A stretch of 32,406 bases of DNA, from positions 1 to 32,406 of the forward strand of contig NZ_KK211060.1 of the NCBI RefSeq assembly GCF_000620045.1, written 5' to 3'. The translations under genes were made by a program, and so were the position numbers. The notes below the pieces were generated by a model that ran no database searches, was not told where the DNA came from, and was given only the letters and a program-made list of their open reading frames with translations. Positions 14,742 to 22,906 of this stretch are shown in pieces (position 1 is the stretch's first letter; every line of letters starts with the position of its first letter). Source of the stretch: Halomonas halodenitrificans DSM 735 (lineage in GTDB: Bacteria > Pseudomonadota > Gammaproteobacteria > Pseudomonadales > Halomonadaceae).

Positions 14742-15947
14742 TCAGGAAGGGCGGCCATTGTCGCCTTTGGTGACGGGGATGTCATCCTCCGGCACATAGG
14801 GAGTGCCGGCCAGGCGCCGGACCTCGACGCGGGACAGCCAGTCGATATCGACGGCGCGCTGCTCGAGGTCATGGGCCACCGTCAGGCTGTCCCGAGGGGA
14901 CGCTTCGTCCAGGCAGATGACCACCATGACCGCCCCTTCGAGGTAGTGAAGCTCCATCTCGTGGATTTCCGACCAGACCGGCAGGGAGGACCAGTGGCGG
15001 GCCAGGGCGGCCTCCACCTCGGGGCGCAGGGGTAGCCCCGGGAAGCGACTGGGGTCTCCCTCGCCGGCGTCGTCCTCGGGGTCGACATGGAAGGTCAGGT
15101 CGGTCAGGGCGGGAAAGCCGTTGCGCAGGCGGCGGCTGACTTCGTTGCCGATCTCGTGGCCCTCGGAAACGCTGATCCGCGGCGGGACCACCACGTGGAG
15201 GTCGAGCATGGTGCGCCCTGCCGACTGGCGGGTGCGCAGGTCGTGGATGCCTCGAACGCCGGGCACGCTCATCGCCATCCGGCGCATCTCCTCCTGGGTG
15301 GCCACGGGCAGGGCGGTATCCACCAGCTCGCGGCCCGACTCCCACAGCAGGTCCCAGCCGACCTTGCCGACCAGCAGGCCGACGATGACCGCGGCCAGCG
15401 TATCGATCCAGGTGACACCGAACTGGCTGCTGATCAGCGCCACCATGACCACGCCGGTAGAGAAGACATCGCTGCGATGGTGCCAGGCGTTGGCCTCGAG
15501 CATCTTCGACCCGATGCGTTTCGCCACCCGGCGGGTGATATGGAAGAGCCACTCCTTGGCGAGCAGCGCCAGGGCGGTGAGCAGTATCGCCCCGATGCCG
15601 GGGGGAGGGATCCGGGCGGCGGAGAGCAATCGCTCCAGGCTCGACCAGGCGATGGCGCCGGCCACGAAGATCAGCACGCTGCCCAGAAACAGGGTCGCCA
15701 GGGTCTCGATGCGGCCATGACCGTAGTGGTGATCGTGATCGGGGCCCTGATGGCCATAGTGAGAGGCGGCGAGCACGAAGCCGTCGGTCACCAGGTCGGA
15801 GAAGGAGTGCACCCCATCCGCCACCATCGCCGCCGAGCCGACGATCCAGCCCACGATGACCTTGGCCGCGCCCAGCATGCAGTTCACCCCTACCGAGAGG
15901 AGGGTGACGCGGCGGGTGGCCTGGTGCTTATCGGCAGGGGTCTGCAT
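14742..15947 (-). CDS. cation diffusion facilitator transporter with extended C-terminus
   Basis: A 401-residue CDF protein exporting divalent metal ions across the inner membrane in exchange for protons. Six membrane segments span about residues 12-205. The metal site has H47/D51 in helix 2 (DGVHSFSD) and H156/D160 in helix 5 (WHHRSD), the zinc-type pattern. A histidine-rich loop (HDHHYGHGR) lies between helices 2 and 3. The usual cytoplasmic domain is at about 212-290; a further alpha/beta segment follows at about 303-380, making it roughly 100 residues longer than typical members. The frame extends 58 codons upstream, but MQTPADKHQATRRV is the sensible start. Confidence 0.9.
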   Translation of the reverse strand: MQTPADKHQATRRVTLLSVGVNCMLGAAKVIVGWIVGSAAMVADGVHSFSDLVTDGFVLAASHYGHQGPDHDHHYGHGRIETLATLFLGSVLIFVAGAIAWSSLERLLSAARIPPPGIGAILLTALALLAKEWLFHITRRVAKRIGSKMLEANAWHHRSDVFSTGVVMVALISSQFGVTWIDTLAAVIVGLLVGKVGWDLLWESGRELVDTALPVATQEEMRRMAMSVPGVRGIHDLRTRQSAGRTMLDLHVVVPPRISVSEGHEIGNEVSRRLRNGFPALTDLTFHVDPEDDAGEGDPSRFPGLPLRPEVEAALARHWSSLPVWSEIHEMELHYLEGAVMVVICLDEASPRDSLTVAHDLEQRAVDIDWLSRVEVRRLAGTPYVPEDDIPVTKGDNGRPS

Positions 15948-16123
15948 GGTCGAGTCCGGGAGGTCTTCCTGGAAGTTGTATAGGCAATATGGCCTAAATA
16001 GTACCGAAAAGGTCCTGATTGAGGCAAGGCAAAAGTCGCTACCGCCTGCCACCATGGTCTTCTCGCCCCAGCGGCGGGATATGGTCAAGCTGTTGTTCTG
16101 CCCGATAGCGTCCGGAGCCATTC

Positions 16124-17869
16124 ATGCCGCTTTCCCCCTCCTATCGCCTCGCCGCTACCATCCTGCACTGTTTCGATGAATACCGTTCACGCTTCAAGGC
16201 CATTACCGCGGATGCCAGCCGGCGGTTTGCCGAGGCGGCATGGCGCGAGGCTCAGCAGGCCGCCGCGGAGCGCATCAATCTCTACGAGGAGAAGGTCCAG
16301 AGCACCCTCGACCGGCTGCGTCGCGGCTTCAGCCAGGAGGTGCTGACCGACTGCGAGCGGTGGCGTGAGGCGCGTATACATTATGCTGAGCTGATCGATC
16401 AGCGACTGGATTACGAGCTGGCCGAGACCTACTTCAATTCGATGTTCTGCTCGCTCTTCCATCACCGTCATATCCGTAATGACTGGATGTTTGTCTACAG
16501 CTCGCGGGAGAGGGCGGCGCGCCACTCCGGCCTGACCCTGTGTCGCCGTGTTCGGGTACAGGGCGACTGGGTCGCCGGGCTGCGCTGGGCGCTGGATGAG
16601 ACGCGACTGGAGACGGGGTTTATCGACCCGGAAGGGGACGCCGAACAAGGGGCCGAGGCGCTTCGGGAGTTATTACCCGACGCCATCCGCGATGACCCCG
16701 AGGCCGAGATCGAGCTGATCAAGAGCGTCTTCTACCGTAACAAGGGAGCCTATCTCGTCGGTCGGGTACTGGGCGGCGGCGAGCAGGTGCCGCTGGTGCT
16801 GCCGGTACTTCACGACGAGGGGGCGGGGCTCTACCTGGATACCGTGCTGATCGAGCCCGATGAAGTGTCGATCATCTTCTCGTTTACCCGTGTCTACTTT
16901 CAGGTCAAGGTCGTCGTGCCCAGCGAGTTCGTGCACTACCTGCAGGAGCTGATGCCCGACAAGCCGGCTGGCGAGCTCTACGCCGCCATCGGTTTCTTCA
17001 AGCACGGCAAGACCGAGTTCTTCCGTGGCCTCAACCAGCAGGTGGCGCGCCGTGACGATCGCTTTATCATCGCCCCCGGGGTGCGGGGCATGGTGATGGC
17101 GGTCTTCGTGCTGCCCTCGTATCGTACCGTGTTCAAGATCATCAAGGACCGTTTCGATCCCTCCAAGTCGATGAGCCGTGACAACGTTCGCGAGAAGTAT
17201 CAGCTGGTCAAGCTGCATGATCGAGTGGGGCGCCTGGCGGATACCCAGGAGTTCTCCAACTTTATCGCTCGCCGGGATCACTTCGCCCCCGAATGCCTGG
17301 AACACCTGCTGGAGGTAGCCCCCTCCACCGTCTCTCTGCGGGGCGACAAGGTGGTCATCCGGCATTGCTATACCGAGCGCATGATGACGCCGCTCAATCT
17401 CTATCTCGAGCAGTGTGACGAGGCCGAGACCCGGGCGGTCCTCAAGGATTACGGCAACGCCATCAAGCAGATGGCCGCCGCCAATATCTTTCCCGGGGAC
17501 ATGCTGCTCAAGAATTTCGGGGTGACCCGCCACGGTCGAGTGGTGTTCTACGACTATGATGAGGTGTGTTACCTCACCGAATGCCACTTCCGGCATATCC
17601 CCGAGCCGCTCTATCCCGAGCAGGAGCTGGCCGATGAGCCCTGGTACTCGGTGGGTCCCAACGATATCTTCCCCGAGGAATTCGGCCCCTTCCTGTTTGC
17701 CGATATTGGCCTGCGCAAACTCTTCTATCGACTCCACCCCGAGCTGTTCGATGCCGACTACTGGAAGGGCGTGCAGCAGGCGATTCACGATGGTCGGGTC
17801 ATCGATGTCTACCCCTATCGCAACAAGCAGCGCTTCCGTGGCGCCGAGGGTAATGGGCTGGTGCACTAG
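16124..17869 (+). CDS. aceK: isocitrate dehydrogenase kinase/phosphatase
   Basis: A 581-residue bifunctional enzyme that phosphorylates and dephosphorylates isocitrate dehydrogenase, diverting carbon into the glyoxylate shunt when acetate or fatty acids are used. E. coli AceK has 578 residues. The ATP loop is APGVRGMVMAVF, near residue 320. The kinase-like catalytic region has FPGDMLLKNFG (N464) and VVFYDYDEVCYL (D477), matching the active-site residues of the family. GGAG precedes the ATG by six bases. Unlike in E. coli it is not next to aceB or aceA, so its expression is controlled separately. Confidence 0.97.
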   Translation: MPLSPSYRLAATILHCFDEYRSRFKAITADASRRFAEAAWREAQQAAAERINLYEEKVQSTLDRLRRGFSQEVLTDCERWREARIHYAELIDQRLDYELAETYFNSMFCSLFHHRHIRNDWMFVYSSRERAARHSGLTLCRRVRVQGDWVAGLRWALDETRLETGFIDPEGDAEQGAEALRELLPDAIRDDPEAEIELIKSVFYRNKGAYLVGRVLGGGEQVPLVLPVLHDEGAGLYLDTVLIEPDEVSIIFSFTRVYFQVKVVVPSEFVHYLQELMPDKPAGELYAAIGFFKHGKTEFFRGLNQQVARRDDRFIIAPGVRGMVMAVFVLPSYRTVFKIIKDRFDPSKSMSRDNVREKYQLVKLHDRVGRLADTQEFSNFIARRDHFAPECLEHLLEVAPSTVSLRGDKVVIRHCYTERMMTPLNLYLEQCDEAETRAVLKDYGNAIKQMAAANIFPGDMLLKNFGVTRHGRVVFYDYDEVCYLTECHFRHIPEPLYPEQELADEPWYSVGPNDIFPEEFGPFLFADIGLRKLFYRLHPELFDADYWKGVQQAIHDGRVIDVYPYRNKQRFRGAEGNGLVH

Positions 17870-17954
17870 CCCGGGTGGGACAAGCTATGCTGAGGGCATG
17901 AACCCCCTGGCGAGGGTCCGGGGCAGCTCTCTGCGGCAACCCAAGGAGAATCTC

Positions 17955-18374
17955 ATGCTGGATCTGATTACCCACTCGGCAGAGCATGTCGTGGCGATGA
18001 AGATGGGCGGGGTGGTAACGGCAAGTGAGCTGCAGCATGTCATCGACGCCATCGAGGCCACCAAGCAAGACCAGCCCCTGGTCAGCCTGGTCGTCATCAT
18101 CGACGACCTGCGCTGGATGACCCTCGGTGCGCTGCTCAAGGATGTCGGCTATGGCCTGACCCAGCTCGGCGATCTCGAGCGTTACCATCGTGCGGCGGTG
18201 GTCACCGACCAGGCCTGGCTCAAGCACGTCGCCCATCTGGAAGAACGCCTCTTTCGCTCGGTGGAGATCCACACCTTTGCCAGGCACGATCACGCCGCCG
18301 CCATGGCCTGGGCCGCCGAACTTCCCACGGGCGCCCACGATAGCCCCGAAGAGGATGGCTATCATGGTGCCTGA
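17955..18374 (+). CDS. SpoIIAA-like (STAS-fold) protein
   Basis: A 139-residue protein of the SpoIIAA-like family. The N-terminus MLDLITHSAEHVVAMKMGGV, the central VSLVVIIDDLRWMTLGALLKD and the later RAAVVTDQAWLKHVAHLEERLF are typical blocks. Members have a STAS-related fold, lack the phosphorylated serine of true anti-sigma antagonists, and have no firm function. An AAGGAGA site five bases upstream decides the start over ATGs at 17887 and 17899. It lies 85 bases after aceK on the same strand, and may share its transcript. Confidence 0.82.
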   Translation: MLDLITHSAEHVVAMKMGGVVTASELQHVIDAIEATKQDQPLVSLVVIIDDLRWMTLGALLKDVGYGLTQLGDLERYHRAAVVTDQAWLKHVAHLEERLFRSVEIHTFARHDHAAAMAWAAELPTGAHDSPEEDGYHGA

Positions 18375-18448
18375 GCCGCCTCGCGGCCGCTGGTCGATGA
18401 CTGCCTGAAGATGGTAGTTTCGATACAGTCAGTGGCGAGAGGTGGTGA

Positions 18449-19186
18449 ATGACAGAGCAGCGTGCCCCGCACCTGGTGGTGCTCACGGGGGCGGGGATCA
18501 GTGCCGAGAGCGGGATCCAGACGTTCCGTGCCACGGACGGTCTGTGGGCCAATCATCCCGTCGAGGAAGTGGCGACCCCGGGTGGCTGGCGGCGCGACCC
18601 GGCCCGGGTGCTGGCCTTCTACAATGCGCGTCGGGAGCAGGTGCGCCGGGCGCGTCCCAACGCCGCCCATCGAGCTCTGGCGGCGCTGGAGCAGCAGGGC
18701 TTTCGGGTCAGCATCATTACCCAGAATATCGACGACCTGCACGAGAGAGCCGGCTCCCGTCATGTCCTGCATCTGCACGGCGAGATCCTCAAGGCACGCT
18801 CCACGGTGGATCGTCGCATGCATTATCCGCTGGCCCGGGGTGGCATCGGGCTGGGCGACGTCTGTGACAAGGGCAGCCAACTCAGGCCCGATGTGGTCTG
18901 GTTCGGCGAGGAGGTTCCCCACTTTCTCGATGCCTGCGAGATCGTGGCCGACGCCGACCTGGTACTGGTAGTGGGCACTTCGCTCGAGGTGATGCCGGCC
19001 GCTTCGCTGCTTCAGCATGCCCCTCCCTCGGCCGAGTGCGTGCTGGTCGACCCCGAGGCCGGGGCGCTGGCACCCCCGGGGGTGGGGCGGCTCAGCCAAC
19101 CCGCCGGCAAGGGGGTACCGGCGCTGGTGCACCACTGGAGGCGTGAGGGGAGGCTCTGGGTGCCCGAGGCGCTTCTGGAGGAGTGA
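18449..19186 (+). CDS. Sir2-family NAD-dependent protein deacylase without zinc cysteines
   Basis: A 245-residue sirtuin with the NAD-binding signature LTGAGISAESGIQTFR (residues 12-27), TQNIDDLHERAG (91-102), catalytic H110 in LHLHGE and the late GTSLEVMPAA block. The usual structural zinc module with two CxxC pairs is missing: the region reads GDVCDKGSQLRPDVVWFGE with one cysteine. Y58 and R61 sit in the place of the tyrosine and arginine that favour succinyl or malonyl lysine in SIRT5 and CobB. The likely role is removal of acyl groups from lysines. An AGAGGTGG site precedes the ATG. Zinc-less homologues are known in other bacteria. Confidence 0.88.
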   Translation: MTEQRAPHLVVLTGAGISAESGIQTFRATDGLWANHPVEEVATPGGWRRDPARVLAFYNARREQVRRARPNAAHRALAALEQQGFRVSIITQNIDDLHERAGSRHVLHLHGEILKARSTVDRRMHYPLARGGIGLGDVCDKGSQLRPDVVWFGEEVPHFLDACEIVADADLVLVVGTSLEVMPAASLLQHAPPSAECVLVDPEAGALAPPGVGRLSQPAGKGVPALVHHWRREGRLWVPEALLEE

Positions 19187-19239
19187 TACGCCCGGAGCGT
19201 GCTAGACTACGCGCCCGCTTTTACCCCCGGACAGCCACC

Positions 19240-20040
19240 ATGCAGGATGATGCTCTCCACGCTCCCGTGTCGAAGGCTCTTGATGCTGACTCTGCCGATG
19301 CCCTCGATGATGGGCCTTTCGATGCCCCCGGTGATGGGCCAGGAACAGGCCGCACGCGCCGCGAATTCAAGGCCCGTGGCAGCTTTGTCGAGCGCTGCCC
19401 CGGGTGCAACCTGCCCATGCTCAACTGCCTCTGCCCCTATGCGGCCGGCGCCGAGAGCGTGGCCCGGGTGTGGTTGCTGACCCACTCCATGGAGCACTTC
19501 AAGCCGACCAACACCGGACGGCTGATCCGCGATGTATTGCCCGATACCGAGGTCTTTACCTGGTATCGCACCGCGCCGGATAAGCGCCTGCTGGCGCTGC
19601 TGGAAGACCCGCGTTTCGCGCCCTTCGTGGTCTTTCCCGATGACCAGCCCGATTATGCCGAGCGCGTGGTAGGCATCGACGCCGTCACCGACACCCGGTC
19701 GGCGGGTCGCATTCCGGTGTATCTGCTGCTCGATGGCACCTGGCGCCAGGCGCGGCGTATCTTCCGCAAGAGCCCCTATCTGAATGCCCTGCCGGTGCTG
19801 CCGTTGCGTACCGATCGCCTGACGCGCTATCGGCTGCGCAAGCCGGCCTCCGCCTCCCATCTGTGTACCGCCGAGGTGGCCGCCGAACTGCTGCGCCAGG
19901 GCGGCGACGAAGATGCCGCTCTGGCACTGGACGACTATTTCGACGCCTTCAATGATAGCTATGCCGCCAGTCGCCGTTTCGAGAAGATCGAGACGCCGAC
20001 GGCGGCGATGCGGCGCCTGCTGGCGCGCAAGGGGGAGTGA
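19240..20040 (+). CDS. DTW-domain tRNA-uridine aminocarboxypropyltransferase
   Basis: A 266-residue DTW/TapT-family enzyme, expected to transfer a 3-amino-3-carboxypropyl group from SAM to uridine in tRNA (acp3U). The four-cysteine zinc motif is CPGCNLPMLNCLC, and the signature block is LLLDGTWRQARRIFRKSPYL. The sequence LLTHSMEHFKPTNTGRL is also conserved. The first 45 residues are acidic and repetitive (many D, A, G, P) and lie outside the domain. A GTG at 19183 overlapping the sirtuin stop would add 19 residues; ATG at 19240 is preferred. It is unclear whether it belongs to the TapT or another DTW subgroup. Confidence 0.85.
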   Translation: MQDDALHAPVSKALDADSADALDDGPFDAPGDGPGTGRTRREFKARGSFVERCPGCNLPMLNCLCPYAAGAESVARVWLLTHSMEHFKPTNTGRLIRDVLPDTEVFTWYRTAPDKRLLALLEDPRFAPFVVFPDDQPDYAERVVGIDAVTDTRSAGRIPVYLLLDGTWRQARRIFRKSPYLNALPVLPLRTDRLTRYRLRKPASASHLCTAEVAAELLRQGGDEDAALALDDYFDAFNDSYAASRRFEKIETPTAAMRRLLARKGE

Positions 20041-21273
20041 TCAGGCGGTGCCGAACAGGGTTCCGGCGATGCGGAAGCCGGCGATCCAGGTGCCGGCGGC
20101 GGACCCCAGAGTAGCGGTCAGAAACACCAGCAGGGTGCGCGAGACCCGGTTGTGCCACCACCCCTTGAGGTGGGTCACATCGTGGCGCAGTGTGGAGAAG
20201 TCACGCACCTTGGGCTTGCGCAGGTAGAGCTCCACGCCCGCCGCCACGAAGCCGGCGCCGATGGTGGGATTGAGCGAGGTGAGGGGCGCGGCGAAGAAGG
20301 TGGCAATGACCGTGAGCGGATGGGCGAGGGCCGCCAGGGTGGCCCCCGCCGAGAGCACGCCGTTGATCAGGAACCACTCCGCCACCAGCTGCCAGCCCAG
20401 GCCGGTATTGCGCGAGAAGCCGATGGCGAAGCCGGTAAGCACCAGGATGGTGATCAACCAGGGCAGCGCCTTCCAGATCTTCGACGGGGGCGGCGTGGCC
20501 TCGAGCCGCTGGCGCTCCTGCGTCGGCTGCGGTGGCAGCTCGTCCGCGAAGTGGTCGGCCATCCCCTTCATGTGGCCCGCGCCGACCACCACCAGTACAT
20601 GGCGATAGCGCCCCGGCGTGGCTTCCTCGGCCAGGCGCAGCACCATGTAGCGGTCACGCTCGCTGATCAGCGGGGTATAGAGATTCTCGGACTCGGCGGC
20701 GAATTCGTTGAAGGTGGACTCCAGCACATCGCCTTCCTTGAGGCGCTCGACCTCCTCGGCGGAGACCTCATGGCGCGACAACACGCTACCCAATAGCCCC
20801 GAGAACAGCGAGAAGCGTTGCCACCAGGGGACGTTGTGATAGATCCGCCTGAGGGTGATGCCCACGTCGCGGTCGATCAGCAGCAGCGGCAGCTCCGCCC
20901 GCCGGGACTCCTCCAGGGCGGCACGCATCTCGGCGCCGGGCTCGATACCGGACTGGTCGGCCAGGCGCTGCTGGAAGGCGCCCAGTGCAAGGCTGGCCGC
21001 CACCACGCCGGCCTTGCCCTGGCGGAAGACCTGGAACAGATCCTGCTCGGCCAGCGCATCGGGGTTGGTAAGGCTGTGGTGGCGGGAGTCGCACAGCTCA
21101 ATGGCCACGGCATCGAAGTCGCCCGAGCGGATCAGCCGGCGCACGTCCTCGGCGCTCTCGGCGGAGACGTGGGCGGTGCCGAGCAGGGTGTAGCGGGTCT
21201 CGCCGACTTGCAGGATCCTCTGCGGGCCGCTGGTGGCGTCGTCCGGGCGGGTCGGGGCCTGAGTCTCGGTCAT
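20041..21273 (-). CDS. TraB/GumN (PrgY-like) family protein
   Basis: A 410-residue protein. The N-terminal domain carries GTAHVSAESAEDV (conserved GTAH histidine), AVAIELCDSRH and VVGAGHMKGM, the three hallmark blocks of the TraB/PrgY family. From about residue 265 it has four hydrophobic segments, so it is anchored in the membrane by its C-terminal half. PrgY and TraB block pheromone activity in Enterococcus, and a metal-dependent protease activity has been proposed, but bacterial housekeeping members have no settled role. The ATG at 21273 is chosen over an upstream TTG. It lies downstream of trkH, 156 bases away. Confidence 0.85.
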   Translation of the reverse strand: MTETQAPTRPDDATSGPQRILQVGETRYTLLGTAHVSAESAEDVRRLIRSGDFDAVAIELCDSRHHSLTNPDALAEQDLFQVFRQGKAGVVAASLALGAFQQRLADQSGIEPGAEMRAALEESRRAELPLLLIDRDVGITLRRIYHNVPWWQRFSLFSGLLGSVLSRHEVSAEEVERLKEGDVLESTFNEFAAESENLYTPLISERDRYMVLRLAEEATPGRYRHVLVVVGAGHMKGMADHFADELPPQPTQERQRLEATPPPSKIWKALPWLITILVLTGFAIGFSRNTGLGWQLVAEWFLINGVLSAGATLAALAHPLTVIATFFAAPLTSLNPTIGAGFVAAGVELYLRKPKVRDFSTLRHDVTHLKGWWHNRVSRTLLVFLTATLGSAAGTWIAGFRIAGTLFGTA

Positions 21274-21389
21274 GGGGGCTCGATTCGAAGAAGTGAGGGG
21301 GGTCAATTATCCACGAACGCCCCTGGCAGGCCAAACCTCCTGCGCCCTGGCCCGAAACTCTATGCCATCCTTCTGCGTCGTGGCCCTGA

Positions 21390-21410
21390 GCTCCAGGTTC
21401 CAGGCTCCAG
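21390..21410. repeat. three tandem heptamers between trkH and the traB-like gene
   Basis: GCTCCAG, GTTCCAG and GCTCCAG follow one another exactly at 21390-21396, 21397-21403 and 21404-21410. They lie 20 bases beyond the trkH stop. The function is unknown; simple repeats of this kind arise by slippage. Confidence 0.6.
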
Positions 21411-21429
21411 ATTCTGGGTCTCGGCGCGG

Positions 21430-22878
21430 CTAGCGCCGCCAGAAGGCCGGGGTGAACAGTACCAGCACGGTAAAGATCTCCAGGCGTCCCAGCAGCATGG
21501 CCATGACCAGGATCCACTTGGCCAGGTTGGGCAGGTCACCGTAGTTGGCAGAGGCCTCGCCCAGTGCCGGGCCCAGGTTGTTGAGCGCCGAGCCCACCGT
21601 GGACCAGGCGGTGACCTGGTCCACCCCGGTGGCCATCACGCCCACCAGCATCAGCAGAAACAGCATCACGTAGGCAGAGAAGAAGCCCCATACCGCCTGG
21701 GCGATGCCATCCGGCACGCTCACCCTGCCGATCTTTACCGTGATCACCGCGCTGGGGTGGATCAGGCGCATTACCTCGCGCATGCCCTGCTTGAGGATCA
21801 GGATGATGCGAATCACCTTCATGCCGCCGCCGGTGGAGCCCGAGCAGCCGCCCACGAAGGCGGCCATGAACAGCAGGAAGGGCAGCGCACCGGGCCACAG
21901 CGAGAAGTCGGTGACGGCAAAGCCCGTGGTGGTGGCCACCGAGACCACCTGAAACAGCGCATGGCGCAATCCCAGCTGAGTTTCGTAGGTGCCGGTGAGC
22001 CATAGCGAGACGGCGGCGATGGTGGTCAGGCCCGCCAGAAACAGCAGCAGGAAGCGTGCCTCGGGATCCTCGAAGTAGTGCAGCACACTGCGCTCGCGCC
22101 AGGCGATGAAGTGCAGGCTGAAGCTGACCGCCGAAACGATCAGGAAGAACACGCAGATCATCTCGATGGCGGCGCTGTCGAAGTAGCCGATGCTGGCATC
22201 GTGGGTAGAGAAGCCGCCAATGGCAATGGTGGAAAAGCTGTGGCCCAGGGCGTCGAACCAGTTCATGCCGGCGGCCATGTAGGCGAGCATGCAGGCGATG
22301 GTCAGCGAGGCATAGATGTACCACAGCGCCTTGGCGGTCTCGGTGATGCGCGGGGTCAGCTTGGAATCCTTGAGCGGGCCGGGGATCTCGGTGCGATAGA
22401 GGGCCATGCCCCCGACCCCCAGGGTCGGCAGGATCGCCACCGCCAGCACCACGATCCCCATGCCGCCCAGCCACTGCAGCTGCTGGCGATAATAGAGGAT
22501 CGACTCGGGCAAGTGGTCGATGCCGGTGATCACGGTGGCGCCGGTGGTGGTCAGCCCCGAGAAGGACTCGAACACCGCATCGGTCAGTGTGAGTGCCGAT
22601 TCGCCGGTGAGCATCAGGGGCAGGGAGCCGAACAGCGCGAGCACGCTCCAGAATAGTGCCGCGATCAAGAAGCCATCGCGGGTACGCAGCTCCTTGCGGG
22701 CACGGCGATTGGGCAGAAACATCACTGCGCCGGTCGCTACGGTGATGCCGATGGCCACGGCGAAGGCACCCCACTGGCCGTCGGAGAACAGCAGTGAGAT
22801 CAGGATCGGCGGCATCATGGTCAGGCTGAAGAGCATCAGCAGCAGCCCCAGGATACGCAGCGTCATGCGCAGGCTCAT
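21430..22878 (-). CDS. trkH: TrkH-type potassium uptake channel subunit
   Basis: A 482-residue inner-membrane protein forming the ion-conducting part of the Trk potassium uptake system. The four pore loops of the M1-P-M2 repeats can be read as SGLTTTGATVITGID, IAIGGFSTHDASIGYF, VATTTGFAVTDFS and ALNNLGPALGEA, with a filter glycine in each. A strong AAGGAGG site precedes the ATG. It lies 28 bases after trkA, the gene for its cytosolic regulator, so the two are surely co-transcribed. Halophiles depend on such uptake when salinity rises. H. elongata has two such channel proteins, TrkH and TrkI; the pairing with trkA favours TrkH. Confidence 0.94.
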   Translation of the reverse strand: MSLRMTLRILGLLLMLFSLTMMPPILISLLFSDGQWGAFAVAIGITVATGAVMFLPNRRARKELRTRDGFLIAALFWSVLALFGSLPLMLTGESALTLTDAVFESFSGLTTTGATVITGIDHLPESILYYRQQLQWLGGMGIVVLAVAILPTLGVGGMALYRTEIPGPLKDSKLTPRITETAKALWYIYASLTIACMLAYMAAGMNWFDALGHSFSTIAIGGFSTHDASIGYFDSAAIEMICVFFLIVSAVSFSLHFIAWRERSVLHYFEDPEARFLLLFLAGLTTIAAVSLWLTGTYETQLGLRHALFQVVSVATTTGFAVTDFSLWPGALPFLLFMAAFVGGCSGSTGGGMKVIRIILILKQGMREVMRLIHPSAVITVKIGRVSVPDGIAQAVWGFFSAYVMLFLLMLVGVMATGVDQVTAWSTVGSALNNLGPALGEASANYGDLPNLAKWILVMAMLLGRLEIFTVLVLFTPAFWRR

Positions 22879-22906
22879 CGGACGGCCCTCCTTGCGTCGC
22901 AGGCTC

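Noticed and set aside
16673..17866. A 397-codon minus-strand ORF opposite aceK
   Set aside because: It lies fully within aceK, which is unquestionably coding on the plus strand, and it has no recognisable domain.
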